DNA from: Osmia lignaria lignaria
Lineage: Eukaryota > Arthropoda > Insecta > Hymenoptera > Megachilidae
DNA: 64,000 nt
Assembly (NCBI RefSeq): GCF_051020975.1
Contig: NC_135046.1
Coordinates: forward strand, 2,728,001-2,792,000
Reading direction: 5' to 3'
The notes under the pieces were generated by a model. It made no database searches and had not been told where the DNA came from. It was given only the letters and a program-made list of their open reading frames with translations. Position numbers and translations under genes: made by a program. Shown one piece after another: positions 1 through 11,300 of this stretch; within the stretch, counting starts at the first letter, position 1, and each line of letters begins with the position of its first letter.

Positions 1-3000
1 ACTTTGAACCACACAGTGTTTCTCATACATACCCAATTTATTTCTGCTTTCTAGATGACGCATTATCATTATCAATAATCCAATAAAAAATTTTGGAATT
101 AATTTTTATAAATAATGATGCTTAAAAAGTTGTTTTATTTTTATCGTGCTGTACAATGTCCCTGGCTATATACTTGTACACAGAAGTTATTGATTTTCTT
201 GGAACTTCCAAGTGCACGGGTTGGAAAAAGTTGGAAAATTCGCTGGCATGGAAAATGGGTCAGTGTGTCTGCCGCGACGCCGAGGTCGATCTCGTCGCCG
301 TCGTTGCATCTGCATTCTGCAACGTCTAAAATCGCCACGTGTACAGACAACGGGGATGATCGATTCACGGTGCTTGTGTTCGTGCCCTCCAATCGCGTCG
401 CTTCCTTCGACAGAAAACTAGAAACCGATGTACTGCTCGCTTTTTATCGCGAAAACATTGCAATCAGACCGGTGCATACGGTTGAATTCGACAAACGTGG
501 ACCGCGCGGGAACGACGATGAGCGCGAGTATCAACGCTTTCGGTTCCGGGATACAATTTCTGAAAGTTCCATTCCAGGAGTTGGACCAACAAGTGACGAC
601 GATATAAAGAGCTTGCGAATTAAAGGACACGTGTACCCGATAAATTGCAAATCTAATCGATTACATAGGTTTGATCTGGAATTAAAATAGAGTGATCGGA
701 TGCTATTTTTGGAACGCGATAATAATATAACTCGATAACAAACAAATTGTTGATCGTCTGACGGATAAAGAGGGAAAGCCTAGCCGTGGATCGGCGGTTG
801 GAACGGTATCGATAAACGAGCGACTTAATCTCCAGGCCAGGGAAACCCGTTGGCTGATAAATCGGCCGGATTATATCCATTCATCAGAGAAGCGAGCAGC
901 AGTCTGTTTGTAACCGTTGTGCTCCAGCAACCCACATTTATCTCGTGCCAAGCCTGCGCTTTCGTATTTCAGTTTCAGGCCAGCAAGCGGACCTCTACCG
1001 ACTATCCGTGCAGGGATTGTCAGTCGTCGCGCAGCATTTTTCCTACTTTCGTTTTGCCTGTGTCGCAATCGATCTTGCGTTTTCCCAGAGACACGCGTAA
1101 CAGATCCCTCGATCCGTTTTCGCAGACGTCGCGACGCGGTTCACGACTCGTCCTCGACGAATCGGCTAAATCAAATGGCACCATGATCGATTGCACGTCC
1201 TGGCAAAGGTTAATAAACAGACACGAATTTTTTTATACCGTGTATCGTACAATATTTTTGCCTACAGTAAATAGTCGGGGGGACAGTGGCTTAATCTACT
1301 GTCGCCTGACTTATTACGCGTACACTACTTGCACATTCGCTTACGGCACAAGGAAATTAAAATTTACTTGTGAAATCTAATAGAACGACTCAAGGACTCA
1401 AATGACACGGAAAATATAGAAATAGATAAAAGATACCAAGAGCTAATAAAATAAATGAAAGATCTCGAAAGAAGAAAGAGACAAAGTATTGGCAAAGAGA
1501 AGTTTGGCATGCTTCACTTCCGGTTTGTATAGTCGACAGCGTCAGAGGGTCTCTAAATGACGTCATCGGGCTGTTGAAGAAAAAAAAAAAAAAAAGGACA
1601 ACGTCGGATCGCGGACGTCACCGTTTCGATCTCAGGAGCGTCGCGACGCTTCGTTGTGCCAGGCGGTCAGTCTGATTCCCAGAATTTCAACGATATATCC
1701 GGTTCGCACCGGTTGCCGCTGGCTAGTTTCCGATCGGCGAACCGTGTGTACACGTCTGTTAACCGTGCGTCGTGCCGTCGTCCCTTGGTCGCGTCCGTTT
1801 CAGTGCGGAGGGATGAAAAAGAGGGGACACGGCGTCGTTGCGTAAGCGTCTGGACGCCGAGGCATCGTTGCGTCAGTCGTTCGAAAGCTACTAAGCATCG
1901 CGGGTCCACGAAAAGCCGGCTAGAGTGCGGAGATAGTGGGTCGACTTGCAGTTAGTTTTGTGAGTTTCAAGAAATTCACCGAACCGAGATCGGCCGATCA
2001 ATTTTCTCCTTTCATCTTTCTTGTTTCTCGGCCGGGATTTCCACGTTCGAGGTCGGCCACCCCCGGGATTTTCGACTCTCCTGACCTTGCCTGCTACTCG
2101 GTCATTCAAGGTCAATGCTACGTCGCTAACAGACAGAGAGACACATCCGGTCCTAGTACGCAGACGCGTAGTCGGATCGAATTTTATGGTGGCGCTTAGT
2201 CGGCACACGATTAACACACGACTGGGGTGACGTTATCGATCGATCCTCGTCCACTCGATCAAACGCGTCCAGTGATTACGTAAGGATCCATGCGTTCAAC
2301 CTTCGAAGCCTATCATCCTTTTCCAAGATGATACACTTTTCTTCCTTCAGCTGGTTCGTACCTCTGATAGGACGAGGGTAGATGAATGATTCTTAGCCGA
2401 AGGGTATCTTTTTTTTATTAAATTGAAATATTTTTAATTTGGAGAGAAGAGATTGAATTTAAGAGAGAATGCGGTGGATATTGGCGCAACGATGCGACAG
2501 ATTCTAGTCTTCTGCTTGCACTGCAGCATCGGCTGCCGCGGTTGGTCTCCTTTAAGCTCCCGCGTCGCTTACACGCTTCAATTTTTCCCTGAATTTCGTT
2601 GAAACTTTTCTGACCGTTGTCAAAGTGTTTCTCGTTTCCTTTCGGTCGATTGTTGTCGGAAAACTTGCAGTAACCGAAACGCTTCATTTTCCACGAAGCT
2701 TCAGAAGGAAACTGGGATTTCCTTGTTATCTGCTTAATCGAGATTATCGGTGTAAGATCGTTTTCTTTCGTTATTATTTTATTCATCGCGGTTCGTGACG
2801 AGCATTCGAAGCAGTTTAAACGAGGAGAACGAAGAAACCGTGGTAGAAGAATTCAAACAGGATTTTCTGTCTCCGCACGCGTTTTTCTTACTCCCAACAA
2901 TAATGTTGCAGTATATTTCCGTCGATTCGGAGAACATATTGCTTATTCAATTTGCGGTTTAAGGTTTCCTTATTTGCGTACCAGGTCGATCGTTTCCCTA

Positions 3001-3746
3001 TTGTCTTATTTATTTAACGATGGAAATAATGATTCAGATTTGCTATAAACATTCGAGTGTTGTACTAAATTCTTGCGACGTTCACTGGATACAAACACTG
3101 ACTTCATATCTTCCAAGAAACCCTCTCGTTAATAGCTTTTTATCTTGAAGCAAACGACATATCTGACGAGATCGATCAAAATACACGATTGAAATAAACA
3201 ATATCATCAATGCGACTTCTCGATACAAACTTAAATTTAGATCGAGTGTTTATTATCAAACAGAATTCACACCATCTAATATCTACCTTGACCAATTGAT
3301 AATTCATTAAGGCATCGGACCACCCTGAGTAACCCTCGGATAGTGGGTCGTTGAGCCAGCGATGGTTCTAAATTTTAGATTACTCCATTAGATGTTTCTT
3401 TATTTTCCTAATACATGAAAAATCTTAGCCTAATTTTAATCTGGTTCACGATTGTCACCCGACTCATCGTTCAAGCATCTTACGGTGGTTGTCTTCTATA
3501 CCCGTTTTATCCAAGAAATCTTTATAAACAAATCATCAGTCATTCGGCAGACGACTCGCGTGGCACAAGGAGTGGGGTGTTCATCGAATATATTAATTGA
3601 AATTATTCGTAACGAAAAATCGACGTGATCACGCATCAATGTGTAAGGAAAAGGTGACGTGGTCGGGTGCTACGACCGAGAACGAGGAAACCCTGAGCAT
3701 GTAAACGCCGGGAGCCAACGTTATCTCGTCAGTCTAAACGGCAGCG
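1..3746. other. Upstream non-coding region
   Basis: No exon with family resemblance is seen. Open frames at 115-690 and 850-1380 (+) have no recognisable domain and probably arise from the GC-richer composition here. The stretch around 1620-2280 is GC- and CpG-rich, begins near an initiator-like TCAGTC (1667-1672) and ends at a possible donor (GTAAGG at 2280). It could be an alternative non-coding first exon; low confidence. A 16-17 base poly(A) run lies near 1579-1596. Confidence 0.4.
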
Positions 3747-3782
3747 TATAAAAGGCAAGCTCTTTCGACAGGTAACTTCAGT
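3747..3782 (+). promoter_or_regulatory. Candidate TATA + initiator core promoter
   Basis: TATAAAAGG sits at 3747-3755 and the arthropod initiator TCAGT at 3778-3782. The putative +1 A is at 3780, so the TATA box starts at about -33, which is close to canonical spacing. The downstream sequence is GC-richer than its surroundings and ends at a good donor (AAG|GTATGTG at 4174). It could be the promoter of the transporter, about 12-14 kb upstream of its coding exons, or of a gene not otherwise visible here. Inference only; no transcript evidence. Confidence 0.5.
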
Positions 3783-4173
3783 AATTGGTAGCCGTGCAGG
3801 GACACCGGGTCCAGAATCGTTATCGTTACCGATCCAAATCGCGTGTGAATCACCAATCGAAGATTCTGTTTCGTGCGGTGTCGTGTATCTCTTTTATCAA
3901 CAACCTCCTCGAGGTACGGGACGCAAGGTTCGCGAAGACAAAACTCCTGTTCGTTTCGTGGTGAATCCTTTTTGCTTCTTTTTCTTGAATCACGCCGGTT
4001 CAAGCGATTTGCGTACGAGCATTAGTGTACACCCGTGCACTGTCAAGCCAGGTAGTGAAGCCTAGTGAAGTTGCGAGGGACACTTATGAAGGGCTCCGTC
4101 AACGCACCGAGGCCCATCGTTGATCAGAACAGATACATTTGGGATAACGATTGGAAGCAGTAGTGTGGACAAG
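3780..4173 (+). other. Candidate non-coding first exon with a 25-codon upstream ORF
   Basis: The segment runs from the predicted +1 to a consensus donor at 4174. It contains a short ORF, ATG 4086 to TAG 4161-4163 (25 codons, beginning MKGSVNAPRP). If spliced directly to the exon at 17833, the last G completes a GAC codon in the transporter frame. The short ORF then lies in the same frame as the transporter, separated from it by its own stop. The simplest reading is a 5' UTR exon with a uORF. The next exon is unproven. Confidence 0.35.
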
Positions 4174-4195
4174 GTATGTGAAACGGGATGAAACT

Positions 4196-4503
4196 CGAGA
4201 AGGGTCTAATAAAATTACAGTTGAACCCCGGTATTTGCGAGAGACAGATTTCAAACCCCATGGTGGATGATTGAAAAATTAAATAATTAAAAAAAATTAA
4301 AAAATTAAAATATTGGATATTTGAGATTAATTGAAACTCGATTACCATTTCGAACCTCCCCGAGAAGGGTCTAATAAAATTACAGTTGAACCCCGGTATT
4401 TGCGAGAGACAGATTTCAAACCCCATGGTGGATGATTGAAAAATTAAATAATTAAAAAAAATTAAAAAATTTAAATATTGGATATTTGAGATTAATTGAA
4501 ACC
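4196..4503. repeat. 165-bp tandem duplication
   Basis: A unit starting CGAGAAGGGTCTAATAAAAT at 4196 recurs at 4361. About 143 bp are nearly identical, with a single clear substitution in the A/T tract. The near-perfect identity suggests a recent event. It lies immediately downstream of the candidate first exon donor. Confidence 0.9.
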
Positions 4504-5880
4504 GTGGAGGTATCATAATCCACCCCAATCCCCAGCTTCTTTCGATTACATTGTATCGCGTCACTTTTAAACACCCTAATCTTCAGCCTAGCTCTATCGC
4601 ATAGAAGGGTATCAATGCAATTTCTCAAAGAAATGGGGTAGATTGTAATCGCACCTAACAGAAAAATTATTTGATGCGCTTGACAATATAACACGACGTG
4701 ACAAAGGCTAAACAGTTTACACGCTTTACTCAACCTCTTTAAGCATATTTCAAATAACATATTGTATTTAACCACAAATGCCATAAGATACTGTCTGTCC
4801 TTTGTCTATGCACTTATGTAACTTTCTGATAACGTATCACACATGTTGATGGTAATTTTACAACTTTCCTAAAATTATCGACGAAATTATAGTATGTAAA
4901 CTATCCACGCGGTATGTTTATCTGAGAAATTTTGATTGATCCCGATGATCGATTGGTTTTCTCTTGAAAACGTGGGATTACAAGATTCGAACCGTGCAAA
5001 TTAAATTGTGACACGTTTTCAAGTATGCTTAAAATATATACGTATATTTTATTAATCCTCCGGTTACACGTGAAACGAATGTGTCAGATGCGCGTGTCAG
5101 TAGAGTGCAACAGAGTGGCCACTGTCATTCGCAGACGAAAAAATCAATCAATTCAAAGCAAATCGCGCAAAATGAAATGTCATTGAAATCCACTGCATGT
5201 ATACTGCTTTGAAACCATCCGTACTAACGAAAGGGTTGTCATTGGTACATAAATATTTGGATTTTCGATTTTTGTTCAGTTAATCGCAGTGTGAAAATGG
5301 TCGAATAATTACAGTGATTCGTTTGTTCGTGAGCGTTGTTGAAAAATTCAAACGCACGAAACGAGCCTCGGACGACGGCCAGGTTGGTGGGCCAGTAACA
5401 GCCACGGCTCCCGAAATAATCTTTGTCCGTGTGTATAATGTTTATTAAAGCGAGCTCAACCCGAATTGGCACAAGGTTCCGCTAGGATAGCCGTGTTCGT
5501 TGACCTACATCCGTTTAAATCGCACGATTTACCAATTTTCGCGGGCTATTCGCTTTTCGCGCGTCCTGTCTGTTCGCGCTCGTGTTACAAGCGTATTCCG
5601 CATCTCCGCGTCGAATAACATAGAATGAAGTCTGAACCGTGCCGTGGGTTAGCCTACCTGTGTGCCGGTTATTAAAGCCCGAAATAAACTTCGTTGATCT
5701 CCATTGGCTGTATGAACGCGAAACTGGGGGAACGCCAAATTTTAACCGCGTCTCTTTAGCCGGATGCGAAACATTCCGCCTCGATATTGACGTCGTTACG
5801 CGTTAACCTAGCGAGATTAAAGCAGTTTCAGTTTTTCGTAGAAAGAAAACTACAATCTGCCTCCGTCTAGGTGGCTCGAG

Positions 5881-6080
5881 TTTGTTCGATAACAATTTGA
5901 ATTTTCATAGCTGGGAAGAAAATATTCTTTACCTTCTTCTTTTTTAAACTTTTATTTAGAAAATAGGGCCATTTTTTTAGTTTGTTCAATAACAATTTGA
6001 ATTTTCATATCTGGGAAGAAAATATTCTTTAGCTGTCTCTTTTTTAAATTTTTATTTAGAAACTAGGACCATTTTTTTAG
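5881..6080. repeat. Two-unit 100-bp tandem duplication
   Basis: Units 5881-5980 and 5981-6080 both begin TTTGTTC.ATAACAATTTGA and end ATTTTTTTAG, with only scattered substitutions and no length change. No coding content. Confidence 0.92.
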
Positions 6081-7913
6081 AAACAAAATGAACTTTGTTT
6101 CGCGGAGAAGAGGGTTAAAAATTCAATTGTATAATGTCACTTGGATTTTCATCTATTCTTATCTCGCTTAGAATAGCGATGGAATGGTTCACGAGATAGT
6201 AGATTGCAAATTGGCGCCGTTTCGTTGTCTTTGTTCTGTTATCAACGATATTGTTATGTCTACTAATGATTTCGACCTTTCTGATAAACAGCTGTTCATC
6301 GTATTCGACCGGGCAACACTATGTTATTTAAATAAATTACTTGTAAACTATGAGATAAAGATAAATTTCTGTACATGGAAATTTTTAATCTAAAATGCAA
6401 TCTTATTCCTGATGCAATTTTACTGATCATTGTGTTTTCATTCATGGAATGAATAAACAGATATATCTTAAATGCTGACTAATTCTTATCTTTCACAAAG
6501 TTTCAAACTCTTACACAATTTCTCGGAGAAACTTCGCGTATGCAACGTGTTCTCGCAGTTCGATGATTAATTGCGTAATGTATATGGAGGGAAGAAAATT
6601 GTAAAGCAGAGAATAAATAGTATTAATAATTTCGTGTTAAAGAATGTTTCTTATCTCGTAAATGGTCGAAAAAATCCGCTGATGTTTTCGCGGATACACA
6701 AAACGCTTTCGTGTTTGTCAATAGAGACGTTGATTTATCAAAAAGCTTAATTTGATTATGATAACGAGCGATGAGATTTTAATTTTTTTTTACTTTGGAT
6801 TTTTAAATTTTAATTCCGTTTTACCTATCTTAATTAACCAGCGTAGAATGGTGTTAAGAAGTTGTTTCGTTTAAATGGAAATTATCATGAAAACGACAAT
6901 TTTCTGACAGTACCAAGCGAATAAACGTTCATCATCGTCAAGTTGATTAGATAAATATCGTTGCCCTATTGATATACGATTTGTGAGTAAACAAAAGCGA
7001 TTCGAAGTTATCGCGACTCTCGCGAACAATACGGTTTAGGTAGATTCGAAAAACTTGTGATTTTAGTGAACACTAAAACACAACCTGCGCGTTTACCTTC
7101 TGGTTCTTATCAGTTGAAAACGATTTCATAATCACAGGTGACGCATTAGCATGGACCCCACCTGACTCTCTTAAATTAAACCACGGAAGTAGATTGTTCT
7201 AGAAAGCGATGATTAAGACTCATAAATCTTTGTTTCTGCGTATGTAGTAAATTTAGAATAATAATTTAACTTTGACCATGATAGATCTTCTGCATCATCG
7301 AATCAAACAATATACATACCCGATTGCTTATTTTTTTCTATCGTACATCGATCGATTTATTTGATCAGCGATAGTCGAAAATTCCCACGCATTATCTGTT
7401 CAGGTGAAGTCATCGTTTTCTTTACTTGCGAACAGAGTGGTGTCCATCGAACAGCGTCAGATAAAATGTCAATTCACGCTGAGGATGATCGAACGAGGCT
7501 GGTGTAGAATCGATCAGAACCAGGAACCGTCCACCAGACTCGAGTGTCGAATTTTATTTTACGCTGGTTCGCTTTTCGTTCCTCTTCGACGATCATAGCT
7601 TTCCAAATGGAACGAGGGACAGAGAGAAAAAGGAAAAAATACTCCAACAGTGTCACTTTTCGTTCTTGAGCCGGGGATATCGAGAGTATCCGCCAAGAGA
7701 AAACAGCTTCTCCGTGACGGAATTAATTTTTACCAGGGGATTAGGTGGTCGAACACTGAGAAGAATGCGGTGTCTCGAGACAAAATCTTCCATTAGTTAC
7801 GAATCGGATTACTTGATCAGAAGGTGACTAAGTTTCTTCCTCGTTTGCAGGAATTTCTTCTTTGTTAATTTTCGTCGCCGCGTTGTAATTTTTTATAAAT
7901 ACCAAGGAGCCAT

Positions 7914-8335
7914 TCGGAAAGTCGGCGACGCACGGGATTTAGGTTAATTAGTGAAATAGCTTAGTGAAATTGGCTATGCTTCCCTATAGGTACCAACGAT
8001 CCGTCCGGAAGCTTGGACGACGTTCGATGTTTAGAAGTTTTAGACTATAGGTACCATTAATGTAAAATTATGACGTTTCGTCTCGGGAACCGTCCACTAG
8101 AATATAGTGATAGAAGAAATAGATACACACTGTATATCGATAAGGCCCGTGATGGAGCGCTGCTTGCGAGAAAGGATGAATTATACGCGGGACATTTTGC
8201 GGCCATCACGGGAAAGAGGACCAAGGGCGCATGGGGCCGCTTATAACCCCTAAATTAGTGAAATAGCTATGCTTCCCTATAGGTACCAATAATCCGTCCA
8301 GAATGTCGTCGACGCACGGTGCTTAGACTTTTGTT
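7914..8335. repeat. Two copies of a dispersed motif family (GTCGGCGACGCACGG / CCCTATAGGTACCAA)
   Basis: Blocks containing CTATGCTTCCCTATAGGTAC, ATCCGTCC.GAA and GTCG.CGACGCACGG occur at 7914-8060 and 8258-8335. The same words recur near 38140-38195 and 40303-40360. It is a fragmentary interspersed repeat of unknown class. Confidence 0.75.
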
Positions 8336-11300
8336 TCCTACATAACAATGAGTCTTCTAAATTTTATCGAAATGCCGATCGATTTATATTGCGATGTATC
8401 GACATCTCCGTCGATCTGGTCGTATCACGGTGACGCGTTCCAATATCGTCGGTATTTCCAGCCTCTTGAACTCTTTTCCGCCTCTTATTGAGGGGGCTCA
8501 GACGGGGATTTATTCGACGCTTTCCCTGTCGCTTTGATTCCCGGAACACCTCGGCGTAACGATTCGAAAGCATGCAATCGGTAAGCAACGAGGCGACTGT
8601 AAACAATTGCGGGCGAAATGTTTGCATTACCACCGGTGAGGCGACAATAAAACGTTTGACGCGTTGCAAACTCTATTCCCCCTTTTTGTCATTCGCGTTT
8701 GCGAGACAGCGATTAGGCGATTCGACGCGACAGTCACGATCGGTATCTGGCGAGAGAATTTTCGAGCAGAATGTCGCGGTGGCGACTCGATTATATCGCT
8801 ATCGAGCCACGTCGTTTGGATTAACGGCGAAGATATCTTTGTCGTGGTATAAACCGTGGATCAGGCGTCGAATTAATTTTCGATAACGACGTCAAAATGA
8901 TATCCATGATTTGACAACAGCCATTATATCTCGTTAATTCATTACCTTCTGTTTCTCCAACCTTCCATCTTGATCAACCTGTCCACACGCTCGGTCGTTG
9001 TAAGAATTCTTAAGAAATCATTTCTCGTTATTACCTTGGAAAATAAAACATTTTGTTTACATAAGACCGTCGACCTCTTATTAATTCATCGATTATAAAT
9101 TTAATCTTTGGTATTATATTAATTATGCAAAGTGGCGCTCGGACGGTTTAGATTAAAAATTGGAAGTATCGAATTCTGAATCATTGCCATTGTTATAGTT
9201 TGCGTTTACGTAAATGTACGATGATCTGAAAAGATAAGAAGTAAGAAGAATAGAAAGAAGCAGAGCCCGCGCTTTTTGCCAACATCGATGAAGCTTCCGC
9301 GAGATGGACTTGGCAGAAAAGTGGGCGTCGTTGGCCAGACTGGTCCAAGGTTGTAGACAATCTCGTCTGTCAGGGTCCTCCACGTATTTAGCCTTTCGAT
9401 CTTTTGCACGTGGACACAAGTGAATGTGTCGCGTGTATGTAAAAATACGTCTAGACGAACTTCACAAACGAAACCCGCTTCTTCACCTTCCTCCCCGGAG
9501 GATGATTTTCTCGGCCGTTTATACTTGTCGAATTCGCGTCTCGTCCGTATGTACCTATACGACATGCTATTCTCAAAATAGATGGTTAAATTCACTGCAG
9601 CGGCGATGATACACTTGTTTCTTACTACTTGGAAGGAGTTTCAACGTGTCTTATAATGTACCTGTAATATTTATCGGGTTGCTCGTATTTTTGTGGTATT
9701 TTGTATTGTTATTTATTTTTCTCATAAAGCCAACGACTTGGCAACGAAAAAGTAATAAATTTTTATTCCAACAGCGAATCAAATTTTATAGAACTATAAA
9801 TTTTATTTGAACAATTTTGTTTACGAATATGAATGGTGCAAGAATGATTCGAATGTTAACAAAATTTTCAGCGCGAATTAAAATAATTATGAAAGATTAC
9901 TAATTAAGATACTAATTATTGAAAATACGAGTGCTTCAGTTAAGTAGTAAAACCAAGGAATAGTCAGACCTTCTCCGTTCTTTCGTTGTTTTATATCCAG
10001 AAATATCTACTTTCTGTTCAATTACTTTAAATTGACCCTCGTTCAAATTGACGTATTTTCGTCAAAAAAAGACGATTAATTTAATTTAAAAACAATGACG
10101 ATCTTAACGGACTCGATATAAGTTAATTAAATTTGATAGGATTGTATAAATGAAGTTCGAAAACCGTCAAAATGACGGGTCCCGTAAACCTAGCGTTAAT
10201 ATTCTCGGTGTTCTGGAAATTTACCGTGAACTTTAGAGAATCGAAACGTCATCGTGGAGAATGTACAGAAATATCTCAGCCGGGGGGTATTTTTAACGAA
10301 AGTTCGTCAGGAGAGGAGTGGGGATCTTTCGTTTTTTCGTTTCGTCACGGCGAGCAGTTGCGCAAAATCGTTTGCTGTTATAAATCACCTCTGCGAACTG
10401 TGAATGAAACGACGGATGCGTTTTCTTATCTTGCACCGTTACTACGACACTTACTGTGTAGAGACGGTGCTCGGAATCGGTTTGAAATGCGATGAACAGA
10501 GACGCCACGATTCCTGTCTAGCTTTCTAGAACATCTAAAATTAACCGACGCTCCATTACCGGATTCGTTGGTCGTTAGACTGCGAAAAGAGGGACGCGAA
10601 ATACGCAATCCGGATTGTTAATAGCGCAGGATACTTTAAATAAATTTCGCTAATAATGTAGATGAAGCGAAACTAAATATTTGAACCAGATGATCTAGGG
10701 AGACTCTGGAAAGCATAGCATTTCTGTCCTTTATCTTTGATTAAAGATAATTCATGAAATAAATGAAACTCTATTACGCTTGGAAAGTAGTTGAAAAATG
10801 AATAATGGAACGCAAAATCAACATTATAATGTTTGAAATTGAAGAACTGCAATCAGAGAAAAAGTTTACCCGAACCTTCGTTAAGAATGGAAGAAGAATT
10901 CTACGTTCTTTCAGGGAACTCTCAAAATGACGAGAAAAAGAAAAAATGGTACTTATATATACCAGCCGACAGAGAGAAAGAAATATTTTTACTGAATATG
11001 GCTTTCGCTGGTACAAGTTGCTCAAAAGGTTTGGAAAAAAGAATTCTAAAACGATATAAAATTTAATTTTAAAATCAACCGGTAGGAAGAGAAACATTTC
11101 CAGGGGAGAAAATTTACTATCGACATGTGAAACGCTTTTGAAATTTCCGCGAAGCCAGAATCTTTACGTTAGACGTCGAACCGGAACCCGATACGAAAAC
11201 GTGAGCGCGAATTGCCAAGCTCGTCTGCTTGGACCGAAGGAATTGTGCCCGTTGGCCGTTTGAAAACACAATGGAAATTAATTTGTCGAGCTTAACGAAC

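Noticed and set aside
115..690. 191-codon open frame on the + strand
   Set aside because: No domain, no splice context and frames open on both strands. The reading is typical of a GC-richer non-coding stretch.
850..1380. 176-codon open frame on the + strand
   Set aside because: No recognisable motif, opposite-strand frames of similar quality, and a composition that does not look coding.
4161..4163. Stop-codon readthrough joining the 25-codon uORF to the transporter
   Set aside because: The TAG context (TAG TGT) is not a known leaky context, and downstream AUGs offer a simpler start. The phase match is one in three by chance.
4981..5000. GATTCGAACC word suggesting a tRNA T-loop on the minus strand
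   Set aside because: The flanking bases do not form a T-stem, and no acceptor stem or A-box is at the right distance. No tRNA gene was found anywhere in the window.
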